Below the pieces are notes generated by a model. That model saw only the letters and a list, made by a program, of their open reading frames with translations. It made no database searches and was not told where the DNA came from. DNA of 64,000 bases from Amphirosellinia nigrospora (lineage: Eukaryota > Ascomycota > Sordariomycetes > Xylariales > Xylariaceae), in the NCBI GenBank assembly GCA_004123355.1, contig SCHM01000002.1, positions 7,475,569-7,539,568 on the forward strand, in the 5' to 3' direction. How positions within the stretch are numbered: position 1 is the stretch's first letter; each line of letters starts with the position of its first letter. A program made the translations under genes and the position numbers. Positions 39,201 through 50,929 of this stretch are shown one piece after another.

Positions 39201-41213
39201 TTCGCCTATTCGTGGCCCTAGCTAGGGAGACAGGCTGGCCTGTACGAATTTAAGACTCAATTTACTCATCGAGACGGACTCTTTGATAAAAAAGGAATAC
39301 AATTCAAAAACCAATGTAATAGCCAAAGTAATTACCTAAGTATGCAGGCATAGGTGGCTAGGCTCGCTCTCCGCTTGATTCGATTCCCTTGTGGGACACT
39401 ACTTTTAATACGTGATATTCAGTTCCGTTATGTCGTATTTTTACGAACAGTCACGCAAATTGGCTAAACACAACTACTGTCACTGCGTACAAGTGATTGA
39501 CGATTGGTATAGAAACTTACGCAACTAAGGGTTCGTACCGCAAGAACTCCCTCTTGATATATACCTTCAGCAACAATGATAGAAAGACAACAACGTTACT
39601 GAAATACCGTCTTTATTTCCATTAGATGCCTTCGTAAGGCGCATGCTTTCATATTCAGGTTGTTAGAAAGGGTTGCACAATGTCATAAACACTGTGATAC
39701 GTGAGGTAAGTCATGAATACTTCTTGTTGCGTGAAGGCCCTCAAAAGCACTTCTCGAGCTAATCTAACTAGATACAGAAGTTATATTGTCCCTCGCCCTG
39801 TGACTGGTCACGTAATACGATAAGTACATTGTCCTCAGAACTCAGTCTACTCGTATCCTTTAAGAAAGTTATACTTCTATGTAGTTGCGCCTTTGATTAG
39901 ACCTAATGAGACGCTAGTTACCTCATACCGTAGTGCATTCCTTAGACCCCAGATTTTAAGGTACCTCCCTTAAACCCCTTGAATCTCAAAGAATAAAATG
40001 ATTGTAGATATACAACCATAGGCTACTTTATGAAACGGATTAGATCCCCTGCGCAACACCAACAGTCTACGTATGCTCCATACTCAACCTTCGAAATCCT
40101 AATGCCTCGTCTTGACATATGTAGATATCACCTTAGTTTTAAAGAGCAAGACTGGGTGGGCTGTACTGCTGTTAGGCCGGATTTAGCAGTAGCCCGATTT
40201 GTATTCATGTTACATCAAGCCTCAATCTACTGAGGCGGAAGTTTCCATGAAATAGTATAGTCTAGCTTTCTTGGCATTCGGCATACCAACGACAAGCCTA
40301 GAACTACTTAGCCCAGCTTCGCTCGAACCGGGGTTAAGTTTATAGTTACATCGTCTAATGCCTCTGAACCTATACCCTGCCTTGGTTGTAGTGAGCATAG
40401 GCGCCCAGCCAATGAATGTGCGATATTACATATGAGACAAATGCTACGCTTGTCCTCGTGCGCGAAGAAACTCGGAACAACCTGCCTATAATTTCGATAA
40501 AAAGAAACATGAGATCATGAAGTCAAACAAGAGTCCCAGCAAGGAAGAGTTGTACATCCGGACATAAGATCGGAGCGACCCCGCAGATACCGGATCATGA
40601 ACGCCACTAGTATTTAAGTGGACTCTGGGGGAAAACGGTCTACCCCATATCGGCAGGAGATCTCTAAAAGCCCTCACATTAATAGTGCTGCATTGTTTCT
40701 AGACTGCTAATTTCATGTATGAGGTCGGAAACTCTTCTGAGACTAGCGGACAGGATGCGGGCAGACATAATTGGAAGCTAGACAATGCTAGGCTATGACG
40801 AACTAGTAACCCCACGGGGAGCTTCGTGGCAAAATATCACGAGTTTCCAATTACACTAAGACTCTTACCTGGATGTAAGCCTGCTCACTGTCTGGGCACT
40901 CGGCCCGATGAACATCATGCGGCCTTGTTTGTACTACACTAGCAACAACACTAGGCTTACGCAACATTTCAGTTCCCTTTGGATACTTGGGAACGAAGAT
41001 GGGATTAAGGATGGCCTACACTAGGGTGAGCTGAATGTGGAAAGTGGTTTTGGTGCGTTGATTCCCTTCAGAGCAGGTGATCGTGAAAACAGCCTCTCGT
41101 CACGAATATATATAGAGAAAGGTAGGACAGATTCCAGTCAACTTGAAGATCTGTATCGTAGCATCTCTGCCTCGAACAACCCTTCGACAGTCTCATAATC
41201 TCCAGGCATCAAG
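30300..41213. other. gene-poor region of about 10.9 kb
   Basis: Moderately AT-rich sequence without RIP saturation and with no gene I can support. Short frames occur: 34585-34908 (+), 36199-36480 (-), 38522-38803 (+) and 38994-39197 (+). The last starts MPATSSRRSRRSSRTTHA after a purine-rich leader and could be a 5' exon remnant. Weakly similar blocks recur, for example around 30700-30860 and 31310-31640, suggesting old degenerate repeats. Confidence 0.5.
36757..36920. repeat. three imperfect repeats, about 34 bp with period near 65 bp
   Basis: Copies at 36757-36790, 36821-36854 and 36886-36920 share CCACTCTGCGGCAT- or CCACTCAATTGCAT-like cores followed by TTTCCCACCAATC. Spacers of about 30 bp differ. 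They are non-coding as far as I can see. Confidence 0.75.
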
Positions 41214-42862
41214 ATGGTCTTCAGGATAGTTCTCGCTCTCACGGCCTCGGCCTCGCTCGTCGCCGCTGGACCTTGCGATATCTACGCATCTGGTGGAACG
41301 CCCTGCGTCGCTGCACACAGCACTACTCGCTCTCTTGTCAGTAGTTTTCAAGTCATTATCTTCTCCTTTCAACACTCCTAACAGATGCCTCAACCGGGCT
41401 GGAAAACATGTCTTTGAAGCTTTTCACACTCTTCAGATACTACCCTAAACCGTACTTACTGACTTTTGGCATTACAGTACAACAGTTATAACGGTGCTCT
41501 CTATCAGGTCCTACGTGGCTCTGATAATGCTACATCTGATATCAGGCCCCTTTCTGCTGGCGGTGTTGCCAATGCTGGTGCCCAAGACAGCTTCTGCAAC
41601 GGCTCGACCTGCCTTATCTCCATCATCTATGACCAGTCTGGCAAAGGTAACCACTTGACTCAGGCCCCCCCTGGAGGTGCCGCGAGGGGCCCTAACAGCA
41701 ACGGCTTCGATTACCTCGCCGGCGCCCTTGGTGCCCCGGTTACCCTTAACGGCCAAAAGGCGTACGGTGTTTTCGTCTCTCCTTTCACTGGATACCGTAA
41801 CAACAACCCCAATGGCGTTGCTAAGGGAGATGCGTCGGAGGGTATTTACGCCGTTTTCGACGGCACCCACTACAACACCGGCTGCTGCTTTGATTATGGT
41901 AACGCCGAGACCAGCTCGCTCGACACTGGCAACGGCCACATGGAGGCTATCTACTTCGGTACTGGTGACGGATCAGGACGAGGCACTGGCTCCGGCTCCG
42001 GCCCCTGGATTATGGCCGATCTTGAGAACGGTCTGTTCTCTGGCTTCGACCACGTCAACAACCAGAACGACCCTACAGTGACCAACCGATTCCTTACCGC
42101 GGTCGTGAAGGGACAGCCTGGTAACTGGGCCATTCGTGGAGGTGATGCTACCAACGGTGGCCTAAACACCTTCTACAACGGTAACCGCCCAGATGGCGGT
42201 TACAATCCGATGAGCAAGGAGGGAGCCATCATTCTCGGTATCGGTGGCGACAACAGCAACAGCGCCCAGGGCACATTCTACGAGGGTGTCATGACCAACG
42301 GTTTCCCATCCGACGCTACCGAAAACGCGGTCCAAGCCAACATCGTTGCCGCTAAATATGCCACTACTTCCCTTGCTAGTGGACCTGGTCTCAACATCAA
42401 CTCCAGGGTTTCGCTCCGCATTACTACCCCTGGCTTTACCGACCGCTCTATTGCTCATGACGGTGCCACCGTTAACACCCAGAGCGTTACAACATCCAGC
42501 GACAGCGGCTTGAAGCAGCGAGCCAGCTGGACTGTCCGTGCTCCTCTTGCTGGCACCGCCCAAGGCTGTGTCTCCTTCGAGTCGGTCGACAGCCCCGGCT
42601 CTTTCATCCGCCACGCCAACTACCAGCTTATGGTCAACAGCAACGACAACAGCAAGATCTTCCACGAAGACGCCACTTTCTGCCCCAGGGTGGCGTCAAC
42701 GGACAAGGCAACTCCTTCCGTTCATGGAGCTATCCCCCCCGCTACTTCAGACACTATAACTCTATCGTCTACATTGCGGGCAACAGCGGACCTCACGAGT
42801 TCGACAACCCCGCACAGTACAACAACGATATCAGCTTCGTTGTCTCTGCCAGCTTTGCTTAA
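41214..42862 (+). CDS. abfB: GH54 alpha-L-arabinofuranosidase with C-terminal CBM42 (AbfB)
   Basis: A secreted enzyme that removes arabinofuranose side chains from arabinoxylan and arabinan (EC 3.2.1.55). Exon 1 (41214-41336) encodes the signal peptide MVFRIVLALTASASLVAA and the mature start GPCDIYASGGTPCVAAHST. A 141-bp intron (GTCAGT donor, CTGAC branch, TTACAG acceptor) leads to exon 2 at 41478. Visible landmarks are the adjacent cysteines in TGCCFDYGNAE, WIMADLENGLFSG with the expected nucleophile Glu, and LGIGGDNSNSAQG with the expected acid/base Asp. The CBM42 part has RSIAHDGATVN and FIRHANYQL repeats. Near 42684-42687 a CCCC run appears one base short, so the tail (GGVNGQGNSFRSWSYPPRY to ISFVVSASFA, stop 42860-42862) is in another frame. 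Restored length is near 500 residues, as in Aspergillus AbfB. Confidence 0.95.
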
Positions 42863-43799
42863 GTCGTCATTCGGAGAATGGCGAGTATGGAGATTCAGGG
42901 GTCGCGCGTCTGGAAGCGAGTTGTGGTGGAGTCTGGCGCAGAAGTGTATATAGTATAGCTATTAGGGCATAGTATATTCAAGCCTTGTTTTACCTCATCA
43001 GTTCTGAGTTGTGCACGTGATAATAATAGAGGTGACTGGAATGCGCCTGGGCCTCGGGATCGGTAATTCTGTCCAACATAGGTAGCTAGGAATATCTACC
43101 GAGGCAGGTAGATATGCGTAAGCATTTACGCCGAGCCACTATCCTAGCTAGCCTCGCGATCAGGCGCGTAGTGTTGCATAGCTAGTCGTCGAGTTGCGGG
43201 GAAAACGCTTACTTATACACTATTCTAGTTAGAGAAGCTCGAGAGAAGCTAACGGCCGGCTCCTGGCAAATACACTAGATGATTCTGGGCTATTCCATGG
43301 GCGAAATGATTTGCCTCTTTTGCCCCAGCTGAGCTTAGCTTTTGTTCGGCTTTCCCCTTCTATATGCAAGCTACTGCATGCACGGCAATAAATAAGGAGG
43401 GTAGTAGTCCGCGAAGCTAGGCACAGGTGAATACAACGTTCACTAATCTAGTATTGACGCCCTCCAAGAACCGATCTGGATTTTGTGAGTAATGCTTAAG
43501 TAGGTGCAGGGAATGCCACGCACCTGGATGATGGGTCGTCCGGCCAGGCGTCTTCGTCCAAGGCCCTCATATTGTCCCCGCATCTCACATGTTTAGGTCG
43601 GATCTGACAAATACAAATAGCCCTTGATCCTACGCTACGAGGAGTAGACTAACCTAGATAGAACCTGGAGCCGTTGAACCGGGACTTGAGACGGCGGACG
43701 CATATCTTTTACCTGTTCTAGGCAGGTGCTGTTATAAAAGTTCGATTAGCTTTGACGCGCGTTCTACTGACAACAATTTGTGAGAAGGCGGTAAAGACA

Positions 43800-44021
43800 A
43801 TGGCCGAAAGCCTTCCCTACGGTATTTACCGATGGACGGCGGTTGCCGAGGGCACCGAGGCAAAGGCACTCACCCCAGGTGATCAAAACGGTTGCGGGCC
43901 CCAGGAAAACAACGTCGATGTGGACGACGGAAACCGGGGGATTAATACTGCGCAAATACTATGGTTCTCCACACTGCGGAGCGGATGCGGAGTATACACA
44001 AAGGTACACACACACAGTTAA
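43800..44021 (+). CDS. possible small protein, unknown
   Basis: An ATG in a purine-rich context starts MAESLPYGIYRWTAVAEG, followed by a hydrophilic stretch with DQNGCGPQENNVDVDDG and a segment ILWFSTLRSGCGVYTK. The alternation of G-x-Y-R-W and ...W-F...G-x-Y-T is mildly reminiscent of short beta-trefoil (ricin-type) fungal proteins, but I do not rely on this. A donor-like AAAG/GTACAC near 44002 suggests it may continue in another exon after a CTAAC branch and GACAG acceptor near 44050-44070. Uncertain. Confidence 0.3.
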   Translation: MAESLPYGIYRWTAVAEGTEAKALTPGDQNGCGPQENNVDVDDGNRGINTAQILWFSTLRSGCGVYTKVHTHS

Positions 44022-45235
44022 AAATGCCCCTAGATCCCGCACACTAAATTTAACTAACGTACGTGACAGGTACGCGCGAACGAACTAGAAAGGGTGGAGA
44101 AGACGCTATACTGCACATCTCGCATCGCAAAGGCTAGATTCTTCGATGAGGCGGTTTTCTATCACTTTGGATCAGCACCGAGACTACACCAATCTGACCC
44201 ACTGCCTATCTGTTCATATTCAAATTCAACCGATAATATGACCATCGTCGCCTAGCCTATTGCAGTGAAAATTCAAATAAAAACCAAGGAAACAAAAGCT
44301 TGTCTATAGAAGTACTATTTTTATCTATTTCATTATCAAGAGTTCTAGTATATAGAAACATAAGGTGCAGCTTAAATCATGGTTATATGTCAAGCTGATA
44401 ACTAGTACTAGTACCTTTCGGGCTAAAATTTGCTGGCAACGAAGGTGCTGAAATTTTACTAGTGTCAATTCGCTGATATCCTTGCCGCGCCTAAGTACAT
44501 AGTATATCTGTGCTACCTGGATACTGAACTAGGAAGGAGATCTGGATGTCGGACTTCGGACAAGACTCGAGAATTACTTGCTCACTGGGTCAAGACACAG
44601 GTTATTAGATCACTTGATGACGCTGTGCAATGATTGAAAATCATGAAGTTGAGTCGCGAACGACTTTATTGACTTTACCGGCCGAAATGTCGTTACTTGA
44701 TCATTCATGGAATAAATGGTTCATCTGTACACTATCTGCAAACTTTATTGTCCAATAATAGTGTGCTTAAAAGGGAGACTTGGAGTTATAAGATTTAAGA
44801 AAGCCAACTAAGCGTCCAATGTACAGCTTCATTTCCTATACCGAATTGCCTGAAAAGCCGTTGACCCTTACTAGAACCGTATCCATGACGATAAGTATAA
44901 GAGATCAAAGAACATTCCAACTTTCCCCATGAGAAGGTAGGTTTGTAGAATCACGTGCAACTTACAAGATCCGTTTCGATATTCACGAGATCACAACACT
45001 AGTATAAGGCGAGATGTACGGAGATCATAGGTAAATTCTACTATTATCGAAATTGCCTAGGCGATTCGATACAAGCTAACCGGTCTTAACCAAGCCGGGA
45101 GACTGACTAACACTGATCCACCCAAGGCTAGCCAGCCGCTTAAATGAACGGGTATTCCTTGATCGAACTACGTAGATTAGCGAGTCGCTGTTTCGACTTA
45201 TCACATACATTTTGGCATAGCTGACGGAATGGTAA

Positions 45236-45277
45236 CCTCCGGACACCGGAGGATATAGACACGGGCCTACGGCCCGT
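45236..45277. other. two adjacent perfect 7-bp hairpins
   Basis: CCTCCGG-ACA-CCGGAGG (45236-45252) is followed after 8 nt by ACGGGCC-TAC-GGCCCGT (45261-45277). Both have three-base loops. No flanking gene explains them. Confidence 0.8.
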
Positions 45278-47823
45278 ACATATGTGCTAGTATTTCTAGC
45301 GTTCTAGAGTAGTTCACGGCTTTCTTCCTCGTGTAGTTACAAGCCAGCAGTAGTGTGAGCTATACAAATTTCGGCCCGGAGCTCCTTGGTAAGAGGATAG
45401 GGCTGCCCTTGTTAGGCTACGCGATTAAAGAGATAATACATAACAAGGGCTTAGAATAATATTCGTGTAATTCAATTATAATGTTTTCTGACGTGAACAT
45501 ACTTTCCTCCATTCAATTGGATATGCCACGCCTGTCAGCCGCATCTCCGCAGCTGGCTCCGATCCGGGCCTGTCCCGAAGCCCTGCGCGGACCCCACCAC
45601 CCCTCGCTGAACATCTTATCCCGATCTTCATCGACATTAGCCATTTGAGATGAGCCTAATGTGCCAATACCGCCTAATCCCGGCCCCCAGTCTCCAATCA
45701 GGGAAATAGTCGGTTAGAGCTAGACTGTAGTCATAGCCGAAGGCTAGGGAGCCACGTGGTGATGCTGTTCTACAGAAGAAGCCTGCAAAGTGCCCTTTTC
45801 GGGAAATCATAGCCTGAGTCAAATTTAGAAAATCATTTGGGTTTTACTTATGCACAATGGATTTGAACGCTTTTGCGCGAACTAGTAGCGTTTCATCTGT
45901 AGAGAGTATGTGCGTTGCGCGATTAGTAGGATCATGATTTGAAAGACCTGTATAAGATTTACCCGTACTACGTGGGGCGAAGTTTCATAATATCTGTCTC
46001 CAGAATTGGAGGGTTTCGCATCCGAAATTACAGCCCTTACACTACGTTTGCTCCACTGGGCAGAAATGTTCACGTAACCCTTTCCCTACGAAGCTTAGAC
46101 ATGATGATTAATTAATATTGTTGTTACAATAGTCGCTACTTGGTTTAAATAATCGAAATAAGATTATAAGTTGTATTCTTAGAAAAACGCTATAAACACC
46201 AATATTATAATAAGGGCTTGTGTTTAAATGCTTAGAAATTAAAGTTTAATTTCACTAATAATTATTTTAGGGGTTTTAGGTGCTCTAGTATATTATACCT
46301 AACTTAAATATAATTTTTACTTATAGTTTTAATTGTGCATGAATTCTAGAACGTTTTTTTCTTCACAGGCCTCGAGTGTATGAGTCCTCGAAAGGGGTCG
46401 AGGCTATTCTGACGAATGCTATTCTACCACCATGTTCATGTCTCAGCCTACGACAATGATCGAAGTACAATCGGCCCCAGAACTCCCCAGGACTCAGTGT
46501 GACTCTTGTGTCAGTGTCCTGCGGCTGGTCCGTGTGACAAATACTTTACATAATATTCTTTTAGCTGGAGGAAAGTAAATATAATTCGACCCGTCAATAT
46601 TAATCAAAGTATCTGTAGCGCAAAGTATAGTAAAGAAGACAAATAGTAACGGTTAATTTTAAGCCTTAATTGTCACTGGCAGTTGCGTAGTCCAATGTTA
46701 TTCAATTCAAAGAATGGATAACTCGAGCAAGTCAATATTTCAAAAGCCAGTGCCTTATGGCGCGCGGGGATATCTAGAAAAGGCTCGCAGTGATCGATTA
46801 GCCGCTCGATTTTATAACTTTAGAAAGTCCAAGGTGACATGTTTTCGCATGAAGACCATGGCTTGACGATCACATGGTTTTGATACTATGGCAGCTACTT
46901 TAACAGTACCATGTAAGAATTGGAAATGATATCGAGATCGAGACTTAGCTATCGTGGCGGAGATATCGCTGATGTATTACCGGTTGTCAGGGACCTGGCA
47001 ATATATGGGTAGGTCATCTATACTTGTTGTTGTTGCGCGAAGGCCTCTAAAACCACCTCCGTAGACGTAGCTTGGCTATATACAGATACTCTCTGCATCC
47101 GTGGCTCTGCGGCTTGGTGGCTTGGTGACAACGGTAGCTAGAATGTATGCGCGGGACATGGCAATCGAAGCGACAATATATTTGGCTCGTAGTTTCCATT
47201 TGGCCTGGCGAGCGTAGCTGCTAGGGAGTTGAAAATTTCAACATCATGTCTACCAATGAAGCCTCACGCCGGACTATTACCTATTTTAAAGCCTTGGCTG
47301 CAAGAGGTTTCCAGGAATTACCCCGCGCTCTATGGTCGTTGTAAATCATACAACACTTACAAAATACTTCATGTCTGATGAAGTAAAATGTTATACTGAT
47401 CTTGCCTATGGATATAGCCCTCGGCTATTCGTACTATTTGAGGCTTGTAGTCTTAGTTATTCGCTGAAAACTGAGAGATTACTGAGATATATAGACTACG
47501 GCTATATGACTTCACGGAGTCTGTGTGGGGTATTAGGAATTATTTTGCGTATATAGGCTAGTTAGGTCTTGAGCCTTCCTAGGGAAACCTAGAGAGTAAG
47601 AGGTATTCTAACGCTATAGCTAATTATTAGAATTAGTTGGAATAGAGCTATTAACAAGCCCTTCTACTAGGTCCTTGCCACATAAAACGTCATCTAGTAC
47701 AGTAGCATCGACGAGCAAACGTGATGGCCAAGCTACCTAGGTAGCTATCGTGACCCAGCGTCATCGGGCAGGGTTCCTCTCTCTTCCGTGTGACTTATAG
47801 CAGACCATGCCCAACGAACGGGC

Positions 47824-48405
47824 TTAGCAGGTCTGCCACTGGTCTCGATTGGCATCTATCGGATTATAAGCGCAGATAAGTGCGCCCGACTGCCAAATCG
47901 CAGATTGGTCGTTCGATACGTCCGAGACACTTCGACAAACGCCGGAGTCGGCATTATCGATAGCAGTGGGGTTTTCTCGGCAACCGCCGTCTGTGAATGC
48001 GAAGACTGTTCATTTTGATGGTATTAGATCAGACCTGATTTCTTTTCCTTTTTTCAAAAATTGGAGAAGGGAAACGAAGGGGAGGGGTTGGGAGACGGAA
48101 ATGAAAAAGGCAGTTTGGGAGTATGAGTAGATACAACATACAGGCGCAATTGTATTGAGTGCCAACATCAGTGTAGTCAATCTTAATCGCCACAGTATCC
48201 GCGGGGCGGGGTAGAAGTGCAAATAATAGCAGAGGCCGATGCCACCGAACAGGGCGGTTTGCGTGTTACTATTGGTCGCATTGGTACATCCCGAGTCGCC
48301 GTAGAGCTGGACGTGCGCTATCGTGGCGTTCGGGTTTTGTACTTGGGCGCTGGCCCCTGCGGCGAGGGCGGCGGCAGAAGTAGCGATTAAAGTTGAAAAA
48401 TGCAT
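47824..48405 (-). CDS. small secreted cysteine-containing protein (effector-like candidate)
   Basis: Exon 1 (48405-48142) starts MHFSTLIATSAAALAAG, a clear signal peptide with likely cleavage after GASA, then HVQLYGDSGCTNAT and ALFGGIGLCYY. A frame break near 48199-48203, consistent with one missing base, leads to DTVAIKIDYTDVGTQYNCA. A 136-bp intron (GTATGT to AACAG, phase 1) joins exon 2 (48005-47824): FAFTDGGCRENPTAI, GVCRSVSDVSNDQSAIW, ALICAYNP and a final QWQTC. The mature protein would have about 130 residues with at least seven cysteines spread evenly, suggesting several disulfides. I do not recognise the family. Isolated position in a gene-poor tract, small size and secretion fit fungal effectors or antimicrobial proteins, but that is inference. 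Confidence 0.7.
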
Positions 48406-50117
48406 CTTGAAGGCTTTGCGCTTGTGATTTTTAACGTTACTGGGTGATAAAAAGAGGGATAGAGTAGAAAACGGGATAGAGAGAGAACTACAGACGATCA
48501 AGGAGCTGTGTGCTTCTTATTATATAAGGGCAGTTCGGATGCGCCGCGTCAATGAGGTTTTCTGCTGCCTGAACCGTTCACCAGGGATTCGAAGGTATAG
48601 TGTAAGGTGATGTCGCCTGTCGGCATCGCGAACCCTGTCAACTTGTCTCTGTCTAGACTAGGGGCTCAAGAACACGAGGTAGGGATGGCAATGTTACCTA
48701 ACCTATCTTTAACTCTAGGACTGCTGATCTGTATCCGCATGTACCGAGACCCTTGATATCTTATTACTAAATCCCGTGTTCAATACCGCTGGCAATTCCA
48801 AGTCTAATCTCCTGGCAAGGCCATGATTAAAAAGGAGTTGCCTCAGGTGCGCACCCCTCTTAGGTACGTAATGTGCGCCTTACGGGACCAACATACTAAT
48901 TGGAATGCTTTGCTTTCTTGAATACATACGGAGTATTGGCAACTACAATTAAGTGTGAGGGAAGTCTGAGCTTAGGAAGTTAAGCTGTGATCCTCGAAAC
49001 TTTAAATCGATTTTAAAGGTTTTTGATTGGTCAGAGGGGACTCTGCAAGCCTTTAATTGGCCAAACTCTAAATCAAGGCATTAACTACAACGTTATTCGC
49101 ACTAAATTAACGATATAGCTTGCGTCCTGCAATAGTAAACATAAGAGGTTAGGTCCCTAGTTACTAATGGGCACTATATTGTAATACGAATACTTATAGC
49201 GTTTATATAAACAATTAATTACTAAGGTGCGAAGCTCCTAGTGGTCCAGGGGGAAACCCCCTGGGAATATCACGTGAGATACATAGTACTTAAATCGAAG
49301 TATCCCGGATTACAAATTTCCCCTTTCCAAGTCTCGACTAAACGCCAAGTGTCGGCTAAGTAATGCGACGGGGTGTTCGCTTAGTTCATATGCACTGCAA
49401 GGTTTTTTGAGTTTGCATGTATTCTGCAATGTGCTGAAAGACGCAATCTCGAACTGGAGAAGGGAAAGCTTTTGTTCTTTCTTTCTTGCTATTTATTCAT
49501 TCGGTATCCCTAATCATTCCTATTGTAGTTAGATGAATTCTAAGTATACGATAACGCGACGTAGTTTGCTGAAATGCATTGATCTGGGTCCGCTGTAATA
49601 GGGTCCTATTTCTTGTATTAACAAGTTTACATAGTCAGACACTTGATTGTACCTCAACTCACCTCCTTCAATAATGATGTACTATAGCAACGGTTGAGTG
49701 CTGATTGAGTAAGAAACGTGTTTCCATTACAGGTGAAGCGACACGACGATTGGTTCTAGAAAGGAAAAGTGCTAATACTACTCATTTTTATCGCTTAAAT
49801 CAGGCGCCGCAACCTGCAGCTTCGCTACCCTTATATGAATGTATCTTAACAGATGACGCTGACAATCAGCCATTAGGCTCATATAACCACAAATATATAT
49901 GTAAGTCCGTTAGGTATGACTATTTGCGTAGGTTTGATAAGCTTGGCTTAGCTACCTAACGGAGGAGAGGCCAGGGCAGGACCCCGCGTTTTCTGAATCT
50001 TATGGCCTATTGTAATATATGGATTACCCTAACAAATTGTACAAGTAACGCGCTAAGCTCCATTGGAAATCAGTTTCTTGACGCTTTTACTGTAGACTGC
50101 TCCCATGTTGCATGTCG
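48406..50117. other. intergenic region, no gene supported
   Basis: Includes the presumed promoter of the small secreted protein gene and a perfect hairpin at 49246-49264. A frame at 49705-49959 (+) has a non-ATG start and no recognisable domain. Confidence 0.45.
49246..49264. other. perfect 8-bp hairpin CCAGGGGG/CCCCCTGG
   Basis: Stem 49246-49253 and 49257-49264 with an AAA loop, preceded by GGTGCGAAGCTCCTAGTGGT. The strong GC palindrome in AT-rich surroundings resembles a terminal structure of a small non-autonomous transposon, but no second end was found nearby. Confidence 0.65.
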
Positions 50118-50501
50118 CTACAGTATATGTGTGTAAACACAGCAGTTTCTTTTGCTAGACAGGCCTTGGCGTGCCGGTCCACTGATTTCGGCGCGGAAGG
50201 ACGAGCCTTGCACGACGCCTGGGTGATATGCCCCGACCTCGAGAAGTTCTAGGAGAGCATTCTCATCGAGACCACCTGGCATGTCAGCCTCGTTGCCTTT
50301 CTACACTGCACCTATTCATATCATCCGCGCCTCTCTCACAGGGCCCAAGCCTGGTACATTCAGAACGCTCTCCGCTGCTTGGACCTCCAGCCACCGTGTA
50401 AGGTCCGGTCTGCAGTGGTTAAAATCAGCAATGGGCTCCGAATGCGCTGTGAGGTCGAAGGCCCAAAATTTCGCAGCTTTGACCTCAAGGATACTTGCCA
50501 T
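50118..50501 (-). CDS. small hypothetical protein, two exons
   Basis: Exon 1 (50501-50340) reads MASILEVKAAKFWAFDLT to VLNVPGLGP. A 39-bp intron (GTGAGA to GTGTAG, phase 0) joins exon 2 (50300-50118), which starts KGNEADMPGGLDENALLELL and ends at a TAG. The joined frame gives about 114 residues. I cannot name the family. Support is the clean phase-0 splice, amino-acid composition typical of a folded protein, and codon use like neighbouring genes. The intron is shorter than usual for fungi, so one or both splice sites may be wrong, and the gene may be a fragment of something larger. A plus-strand frame of 121 codons overlaps it. Confidence 0.4.
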
Positions 50502-50929
50502 AGCTACAACCCTGAAGCACAGATCAGTAGCGCAACGATACGTAGTCTATGCGACGAGAGAAATGGTTGGAGAGCGTGGCGAGACGGCGGGAAGAGTCAT
50601 GCTTAAATGCCGGGAGCTTGGAGCCGAATGGAATGCGTGCCCCTGATATCAGCGGGAATGCCCCCAATCAGTAACGGTAATGAACGAGCTGGGAGCGAAT
50701 TCAATACGACATCTCCAGACCCCGCACCCAGAGTAGCATCTATAAATCTGACGACTCGTGGTTTGACGAAGGAACTTCTTTGCTAGAATGCAAGCATTGC
50801 GAACCCAGGACTTCACCAAGGCGATTGCCCTTACCTGTTCTGTCTAGTAATCAATTTTCAGTCTCGATAATAGCCAGTATTGGCATTGGAAGTCGCATTT
50901 CGCTTGTTTGATCACAGACTCAAAGCGCG

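Larger units (their letters stand above)
42863..47823. other. gene-poor region of about 5 kb
   Basis: Contains a candidate small coding segment at 43800-44021, a pair of tight hairpins at 45236-45277 and an AT-rich patch at 46100-46330. Otherwise no gene, RNA or complete mobile element is supportable. Confidence 0.45.

Noticed and set aside
41511-42665. Long minus-strand open frames (142 and 167 codons) opposite the AbfB gene
   Set aside because: They are mirror frames of a GC-rich, strongly codon-biased gene; the plus-strand product is an unmistakable GH54 enzyme.
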